A DNA stretch of 43,602 nt from Dehalococcoidia bacterium (GTDB lineage Bacteria > Chloroflexota > Dehalococcoidia > UBA2979), in contig JAQWMB010000003.1 in assembly GCA_029246995.1 (NCBI GenBank), positions 1 through 43,602 of the forward strand, given 5' to 3'. Below the pieces are notes generated by a model. The model had not been told where the DNA came from. It did not search any database and saw nothing but the letters and a program-made list of their open reading frames with translations. Each line of letters opens with the position of its first letter. Within the stretch, counting starts at the first letter, position 1. Below, one piece after another: positions 38,053 through 43,602 of this stretch. The translations under genes were made by a program, and so were the position numbers.

Positions 38053-38682
38053 ATGACAAATTTTTATAGTTCTAAAAATACTATTGAGAATATAGTACCT
38101 ATGGTAGTTGAGCGAGACCCTAGAGGTGAACGAGCGTATGACATATATTCACTTTTATTAAAAGAAAGAATTATTATGTTAGGCACAGGCATTGATGACC
38201 AAGTTGCAAATACTATTGTTGCGCAATTACTTTATCTTGATAGAGAAGATCCTGACAGGGATATTTCTTTATATATTAATTCTCCTGGTGGGCAAATTTA
38301 TGCTGGCCTTGCAATCTATGATACGATGAACTTAGTTAATGCTAACGTTTCCACAATTGCAGTTGGTGTCACTGCATCAATGGGCACGGTCCTATTATGT
38401 TCTGGAGCTAAAGGTAAAAGATTTGCACTACCAAATGCAACTGTGCACATGCATCAAGCATTAGGGGGAGCTCAAGGTCAGGCAAGAGATGTTGAGATTG
38501 CTGCAAGAGAAATTTTACGTAATAATGAAATTATTAAAAATATTATCGTTGAAAATAGTGGTCAAACTGAAGCAAAGATTAAAGAAGACTTTGATCGTGA
38601 TTTTTATATGAATGCTAATGAAGCATTAAAATATGGAATGATAGATCAAATCTTAACGCCTAATAAAAAGAATGAAAAATAG
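38053..38682 (+). CDS. clpP: ATP-dependent Clp protease proteolytic subunit
   Basis: [58 protein letters not shown]. Confidence 0.98.
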   Translation: MTNFYSSKNTIENIVPMVVERDPRGERAYDIYSLLLKERIIMLGTGIDDQVANTIVAQLLYLDREDPDRDISLYINSPGGQIYAGLAIYDTMNLVNANVSTIAVGVTASMGTVLLCSGAKGKRFALPNATVHMHQALGGAQGQARDVEIAAREILRNNEIIKNIIVENSGQTEAKIKEDFDRDFYMNANEALKYGMIDQILTPNKKNEK

Positions 38683-38706
38683 TTAATTTGGGCGATATGA
38701 TTTATT

Positions 38707-40005
38707 ATGGATGATCAAGAATTAAAATACCACTGTTCTTTTTGTGGGAAAACACAATCAGAGGTCAAAAGACTAATAGCTGGCCCAAGTTCAGTGTATA
38801 TCTGTGATGAATGTATCAATTTATGTAAAGAAATAGTTGATAATGAGCAAGTTGATGAGTCTGAAGTAGACCCTCTACATGATGGCGCGCTTCTTAAGCC
38901 AATGGAAATATATGCAAAGTTAAATGAGTATATTGTTGGACAAGATCGTGCAAAAAAAGTCTTGTCTGTCGCAGTTTATAATCATTTTAAAAGAATCAAT
39001 GCTTTATCAAAAACAGATGTAGAAATTGATAAGTCTAATATTTTATTAATTGGTCCTACTGGAACAGGTAAAACGGAATTTGCAAGAACTTTAGCACGTA
39101 TCTTAAATGTACCTTTTTCTATAGCAGATGCAACTGCATTGACTGAAGCTGGATACGTAGGTGAAGACGTTGAAAATATCTTATTACAGTTAATTCAATC
39201 TGCTAATTTTGATATTTCTCTAGCAGAAACAGGCATTATATATATTGATGAAATTGATAAAATTACTAGAAAATCAGATAATCCATCAATTACGAGAGAT
39301 GTTTCTGGAGAAGGAGTACAGCAAGCATTATTAAAAATTATTGAAGGGACTAAGGCAAAAGTGCCACCTCAGGGTGGTCGAAAGCATCCTAATCAAGAGT
39401 TTCTAGAAATTGATACTTCAAAAATTCTTTTTATTGTCGGAGGTGCTTTTGAAGGATTAGAAAATTTAATTCAAAAAAGAACTGGTTTTGGCGCTAGAGG
39501 GATTGGTTTTTCATCTGATGATGAAGATAAAATTTTAATCAAACAAGCGCTTTTGAAAGAAGTAGCTCCTGATGATTTAATACATCATGGTCTAATTCCT
39601 GAATTTGTTGGCAGATTGCCTATTGTTGGAGTCTTAGAGCCTCTTTCTAAGGACATGATGATAGATATTATGCGCAAACCAAAGAATGCAATTCTAAAGC
39701 AGTTTGTTGAATTATTGAAACTAGACGGTGTCAAATTAGAATTTGCAAAAGGTAGCTTAGAGGCCATAGCAACTGAAGCAATGACTCGAAAAACAGGAGC
39801 AAGAGGTTTGAGAACAGTTGTGGAAGAAGTGTTATTGGATGTAATGTACGATTTACCTTCTAGAGATGATATTGAGCGCTGCATTATTACAACGAAGTCA
39901 ATAAATAAACAAGGTGGGACTCCAATACTTGTTACTAAAACTGGCAAGCCTTTGAATGCTAGTAAGAAAGATATACCAAAAAAATTAGAAGAAGATATTG
40001 CTTAA
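38707..40005 (+). CDS. clpX: ATP-dependent Clp protease ATP-binding subunit ClpX
   Basis: [18 protein letters not shown] zinc finger, [31 protein letters not shown]. Confidence 0.98.
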   Translation: MDDQELKYHCSFCGKTQSEVKRLIAGPSSVYICDECINLCKEIVDNEQVDESEVDPLHDGALLKPMEIYAKLNEYIVGQDRAKKVLSVAVYNHFKRINALSKTDVEIDKSNILLIGPTGTGKTEFARTLARILNVPFSIADATALTEAGYVGEDVENILLQLIQSANFDISLAETGIIYIDEIDKITRKSDNPSITRDVSGEGVQQALLKIIEGTKAKVPPQGGRKHPNQEFLEIDTSKILFIVGGAFEGLENLIQKRTGFGARGIGFSSDDEDKILIKQALLKEVAPDDLIHHGLIPEFVGRLPIVGVLEPLSKDMMIDIMRKPKNAILKQFVELLKLDGVKLEFAKGSLEAIATEAMTRKTGARGLRTVVEEVLLDVMYDLPSRDDIERCIITTKSINKQGGTPILVTKTGKPLNASKKDIPKKLEEDIA

Positions 40006-40043
40006 TACTCATGTTGATTACTTTTTGATTATGGATTTTATTT

Positions 40044-40778
40044 ATGAAAAAAAATAAAGAACGATTAGACAATATGCTCTTTTCAAGAGGCTTAGCACCG
40101 AGCATTGTTAATGCTCGGTCTTTAATAATGTCGAACGAAGTTATTGTTGATGGGCAACATGTAACACAAGTAGGAACAAAATTTAGTGATGATATAACTA
40201 TTAAATTAAAACAAAAAAAACAATTTGTTAGCAGAGGTGGAATTAAACTTGAGCATGCCTTAAATATATCTGGTATAAAAGTTTTAAATAAGCACTGCCT
40301 AGATATAGGATCGTCAACTGGTGGTTTTACAGATTGTCTTCTGCAAAGAAATGCTAATTCTGTTGTAGCTATTGATACTGGATACGGGCAAGCTGCTGAT
40401 AAAATTAGAAATGATTCAAGAGTAATGCTTTCTGAACGAACAAATGCCCGATATATGAATAGACTGAAGAAACCTGTCAATTTGGTTGTTATAGATGTTT
40501 CTTTTATTTCAATATTGAAGATTATTCCTAATATCTTACTATCCTTAGAGGCTGGGGCAGATATGATTGCATTAGTTAAGCCTCAATTTGAACTTCCAAA
40601 GAAAATGGTTAAGTCCGGAGGTGTAGTTAAGAGCCATTTACTCCATGCTCAATCGGTTGCTAAAATAGTAATAGAATTAATTGATCAAAAACTTCAATTT
40701 TGCCAAGTAATACGGTCTCCTATAAAGGGCGCAAGTGGTAATTCTGAGTTTTTTATTTGGATGAAATATGAAAACTAA
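40044..40778 (+). CDS. tlyA: TlyA family rRNA 2'-O-methyltransferase (S4 domain + FtsJ-like)
   Basis: S4-like N-terminus, KQFVSRGGIKLEHAL, CLDIGSSTGGFTDCLLQ, LVKPQFELP. Confidence 0.94.
   Translation: MKKNKERLDNMLFSRGLAPSIVNARSLIMSNEVIVDGQHVTQVGTKFSDDITIKLKQKKQFVSRGGIKLEHALNISGIKVLNKHCLDIGSSTGGFTDCLLQRNANSVVAIDTGYGQAADKIRNDSRVMLSERTNARYMNRLKKPVNLVVIDVSFISILKIIPNILLSLEAGADMIALVKPQFELPKKMVKSGGVVKSHLLHAQSVAKIVIELIDQKLQFCQVIRSPIKGASGNSEFFIWMKYEN
40097..40119. repeat. Perfect 10-bp inverted repeat with 3-nt loop inside tlyA
   Basis: ACCGAGCATT-GTT-AATGCTCGGT. Confidence 0.8.
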
Positions 40779-41649
40779 TAACCAAATAGATTTTAAGAAA
40801 ATAGTTTTATTTTATAATATTGAAATTGCAGGAGTAGAAGATCTTGTAAATAAGATTTTCAATGATTTTAATGAACGCTTTAATGAAATAGTTAAAATAC
40901 CACTTGTTTTAAATACTGAAGGCGATCTACTTAATGAATATGAGCAGCAGTTAATCAAAACAGATTTAATTGTATGTGTTGGTGGTGATGGGACTGTATT
41001 GAGATTAGCTCAATCAGTCATTGGCCACGAAATTCCTATTTTTGGTATTAGAATGGGAAGATTAGGATTTTTAACTGAATCAACTGCACAAGAGGCAAAA
41101 GAGAAGATCAATTCTATTTTAAATGGAGATTTTTATATAGAAAAGCGAAAACTTGTACAAGCAAATTATGATGAACAAAATTATTTTGCTTTAAATGATT
41201 TTGTAATTGGAAGGAAAAATTTAGGCAAAACTGCATCTATAGGTGTATGGATTAATGGCATGCCTATTGCTGAATATAGATCAGATGCAATCATAATTGC
41301 ATCTGCAACTGGTTCAACTGGTTACACGCTATCAATTGGTGGCCCAGTGCTTATGCCTAGTGCTGAATCGATTATTATTATGCCCCTTGCCCCACATCTT
41401 ACTCCAAGCAATCCAATTATTTTACCATCTGGTGATGAAGTTGCTCTTCAAGTACTCAGAGATGATGATTCAATTATGGTTGCTGATGGACTTCATGAAT
41501 ATTCAATTCAAACTGATAAGAAAATTCTTATATCTGTCTCTAAAGAGAATATAGCTTTTTTACGTATAAATAATAGTTATAACTTTCTTAATCGTGTTGC
41601 GGATCGTTTAGGTTGGCTACGCAAAGATCATAATTTAGATATTAGTTAG
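40768..41649 (+). CDS. nadK: NAD kinase
   Basis: VGGDGTVLRLAQ, IRMGRLGFLTE, ALNDFVIGR, TGSTGYTLSIGGPVLMP. Confidence 0.95.
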   Translation: MKTNNQIDFKKIVLFYNIEIAGVEDLVNKIFNDFNERFNEIVKIPLVLNTEGDLLNEYEQQLIKTDLIVCVGGDGTVLRLAQSVIGHEIPIFGIRMGRLGFLTESTAQEAKEKINSILNGDFYIEKRKLVQANYDEQNYFALNDFVIGRKNLGKTASIGVWINGMPIAEYRSDAIIIASATGSTGYTLSIGGPVLMPSAESIIIMPLAPHLTPSNPIILPSGDEVALQVLRDDDSIMVADGLHEYSIQTDKKILISVSKENIAFLRINNSYNFLNRVADRLGWLRKDHNLDIS

Positions 41650-41672
41650 AATATTATTTAGGAATTTATTAT

Positions 41673-42131
41673 ATGACTCAAGTTACTCGAGCAACATTAA
41701 ATGAAGGGGAACAAATTTTTGAGTTAATTAATATATGGGCTGGTCGTGGACAATTATTACCTAGAACTTTAGGTGAGGTTTATGAAAATATAAGAGATTT
41801 TTATGTTGTTCGAGAAGAAAATAAAGTTGTAGGATGCGCGGCACTACATATTACATGGAATGACCTCGCAGAATTGAAATCCATTGCAGTACTTGATGAA
41901 AAACATTCTAATGGATATGGAAAGATGTTAGTCAAAGAATGTGTTGAAGAGGGTAAAATTCTTAATTTATCAAAAATCTTTGCATTAACTTATCAACCTC
42001 AATTTTTTGAAAAATTAGGTTGGAAGCAGGCTGATGTGATGACTCTGCCTCAAAAAGTATGGAATGAATGCTATCGATGTCCTAAGTTTCCTGCTTGTGA
42101 AGAAATTGCTGTTACTTTAGATTTAAATTGA
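41673..42131 (+). CDS. GNAT acetyltransferase, short ArgA/N-acetylglutamate-synthase-like
   Basis: VVGCAALHITWNDLAELKSIAV, FEKLGWKQ, QKVWNECYRCPKFPACEEIAV. Confidence 0.8.
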   Translation: MTQVTRATLNEGEQIFELINIWAGRGQLLPRTLGEVYENIRDFYVVREENKVVGCAALHITWNDLAELKSIAVLDEKHSNGYGKMLVKECVEEGKILNLSKIFALTYQPQFFEKLGWKQADVMTLPQKVWNECYRCPKFPACEEIAVTLDLN

Positions 42132-42287
42132 ATTTCTTACATCTTCCTCATATTGGTGCTAACTTTATTTCTTAGGTGTGGCTGTAGTTAAAAATTGCTT
42201 ACGCAAGCTCTAGTTATTAACGACTTAGGTGCATAGAATAGTCATGAAAGTTTTTATTGTATTTATTAGAGATATAGTGGAATAATC

Positions 42288-43070
42288 ATGGTAAGTCAAA
42301 GCGTACAAACTGATTCATTATTAAAGAGATATGGTAAAACACTCAGGACTGACCGTTGGTGGTTTGAACCATTAATGGTTGGAATAGGACTGTTTCTTTT
42401 TGTGTTGTATTCAACAATATCTGCCGCCCTGCTAGGTAATTATTGGCCATATGAAATTGGGCCTTACCTCTCACCATTTTTTGAGCCATTGTTTTATACT
42501 GATATCTTACCAAAATGGATTTCCCCAGCTATCTTTGTGCTGTGGGCTCCCCTATCTTTTAGGATGACATGTTATTACTACAGAAGAGCTTATTATCGTT
42601 CTTATTTTTTAAGTCCGCCTGCTTGTTCTGTCCAAGAACCAGCTGGTTCTTATTCTGGAGAATCAACGATTCCATTAGTTGTACAAAATATTCATAGATT
42701 TGCTATGTATGGTGCAATAATCTTTGTACCAATTCTATGGAGCGGAGCAATTAAATCATACTACTGGGATGGAGAATTAGGTATAGGAGTGGGCTCTCTT
42801 ATTCTTACATTGAATGCCTTCTTATTATCTGGTTATACATTTGGATGTCATTCTTTTAGACATCTAGTGGGCGGTGGATTGAATTCATTTACAGGCAGTA
42901 AATATCAATTATTAAGAAAAAAAGCTTGGGATATTGTTTCCGCAATCAATGCAAAGCATCGTGCATGGGCATGGTCAAGTTTAATTGTTGTAGGTCTTAC
43001 TGATCTGTATGTTCATTTAGTAGCATCTGAGATGATTGTTGATTTGAATACTTGGGGTAGTTTTTTCTAA
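42288..43070 (+). CDS. Succinate dehydrogenase membrane anchor/cytochrome b subunit (Sdh1-like)
   Basis: ~260 aa polytopic protein with conserved His/Tyr residues directly upstream of sdhA; resembles actinobacterial Sdh1 SdhC. Confidence 0.75.
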   Translation: MVSQSVQTDSLLKRYGKTLRTDRWWFEPLMVGIGLFLFVLYSTISAALLGNYWPYEIGPYLSPFFEPLFYTDILPKWISPAIFVLWAPLSFRMTCYYYRRAYYRSYFLSPPACSVQEPAGSYSGESTIPLVVQNIHRFAMYGAIIFVPILWSGAIKSYYWDGELGIGVGSLILTLNAFLLSGYTFGCHSFRHLVGGGLNSFTGSKYQLLRKKAWDIVSAINAKHRAWAWSSLIVVGLTDLYVHLVASEMIVDLNTWGSFF

Positions 43071-43077
43071 GGATATT

Positions 43078-43602
43078 ATGAGTAAATTTGAAATTGAAGA
43101 ACATGAATATGATGTCATAGTTATTGGAGCAGGTGGTGCTGGTCTTAGAGCAGCCATTGAATCCATGGCATTAGGTTGTTCAACTGCTGTAGTATGTAAG
43201 TCATTATTTGGAAAAGCACATACTGTAATGGCTGAAGGTGGAATGGCTGCAGCAATGGGTAATGTGTATGCTGAGGATAATTGGAAAGTACATTTTAGAG
43301 ACACAATGCGTGGTGGTAAAATGTTAAATAATTGGCGTATGGCACAAATCCATGCTCAGGAAGCTCCTGATCGTGTCCTTGAATTAGAAGAATATGGAGC
43401 GTTATTTGATAGAACGGAAGATGGATTAATTCTACAAAGAGATTTTGGTGGTCATAAATTTGCAAGATTAGCACATGTTGGTGATAGTACTGGATTAGAA
43501 ATGATACGAACTGAACAACAAAAAGCAGCATCTTTAGGAGTAAAAGTTTTTTCTGAATGTACTATAAATAGATTGATTATAGATAAAGAATCAAATTCTA
43601 TT
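43078..43602 (+). CDS. sdhA: Succinate dehydrogenase/fumarate reductase flavoprotein subunit, N-terminal part (truncated by window)
   Basis: Own translation MSKFEIEEHEYDVIVIGAGGAGLRAAIESMALG...FGKAHTVMAEGGMAAAMGN...LQRDFGGHKFARLAHVGDSTGLEMI. Confidence 0.93.
   Translation, partial: MSKFEIEEHEYDVIVIGAGGAGLRAAIESMALGCSTAVVCKSLFGKAHTVMAEGGMAAAMGNVYAEDNWKVHFRDTMRGGKMLNNWRMAQIHAQEAPDRVLELEEYGALFDRTEDGLILQRDFGGHKFARLAHVGDSTGLEMIRTEQQKAASLGVKVFSECTINRLIIDKESNSI

Noticed and set aside
39585-40480. Minus-strand ORFs (120 and 173 aa) antisense to clpX/tlyA
   Set aside because: Shadow ORFs; the + strand genes are unambiguous.
42205-42216. Short dyad GCTTACGCAAGC in the gap before the sdh genes
   Set aside because: Only a 4-bp stem; too weak to call a terminator or operator.
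42244-42285. 13-codon ORF MKVFIVFIRDIVE directly upstream of the sdh membrane subunit
   Set aside because: No recognisable SD upstream and very short; likely chance, although the stop is 3 nt from the next ATG.

Overview
AT-rich bacterial chromosomal window, densely packed with housekeeping genes. No tRNA/rRNA genes, CRISPR arrays, transposases or phage genes were recognised. The minus strand (about 19.7 kb down to 1) is one long division/cell-wall (dcw) block: mraZ-rsmH-ftsL-like-ftsI-murF-mraY-murD-ftsW-murG-murC-ddl-ftsQ-ftsA-ftsZ-nrdR-[50-aa membrane ORF]-yggS-proC-yggT-recA-recX(partial). The plus strand then carries mogA-like-trmD-rplS-priA-def-yajC-secD-secF. A convergent selB-hemW pair (minus strand) follows. 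The rest is plus strand: aspS, a peptide ABC transporter (binding protein plus two permeases), tig-clpP-clpX, tlyA-nadK, a short ArgA-like GNAT, and a succinate dehydrogenase membrane subunit with partial sdhA at the right edge. FtsA/FtsZ/RecA sequence style, together with FtsA, SelB and an Sdh1-like membrane subunit, suggests a marine-type low-GC Chloroflexota-like lineage; this is inference and was not tested. Points most worth a second look: (1) FtsZ with a ~163-aa acidic N-terminal extension and an internal SD+ATG that would give a canonical-length second form; (2) four MraZ-type boxes in exact 10-bp phase upstream of mraZ, with the two pairs in opposite orientation; (3) a perfect 26-bp palindrome containing GAAC-N4-GTTC (LexA/SOS-like) upstream of recA; (4) an unlisted 50-aa single-TM ORF translationally coupled to yggS; (5) PriA with eroded helicase motifs; (6) SecF with a large extracytoplasmic insertion; (7) a leader-peptide-like ORF whose stop overlaps the aspS SD; (8) a dcw cluster without murE and murB.
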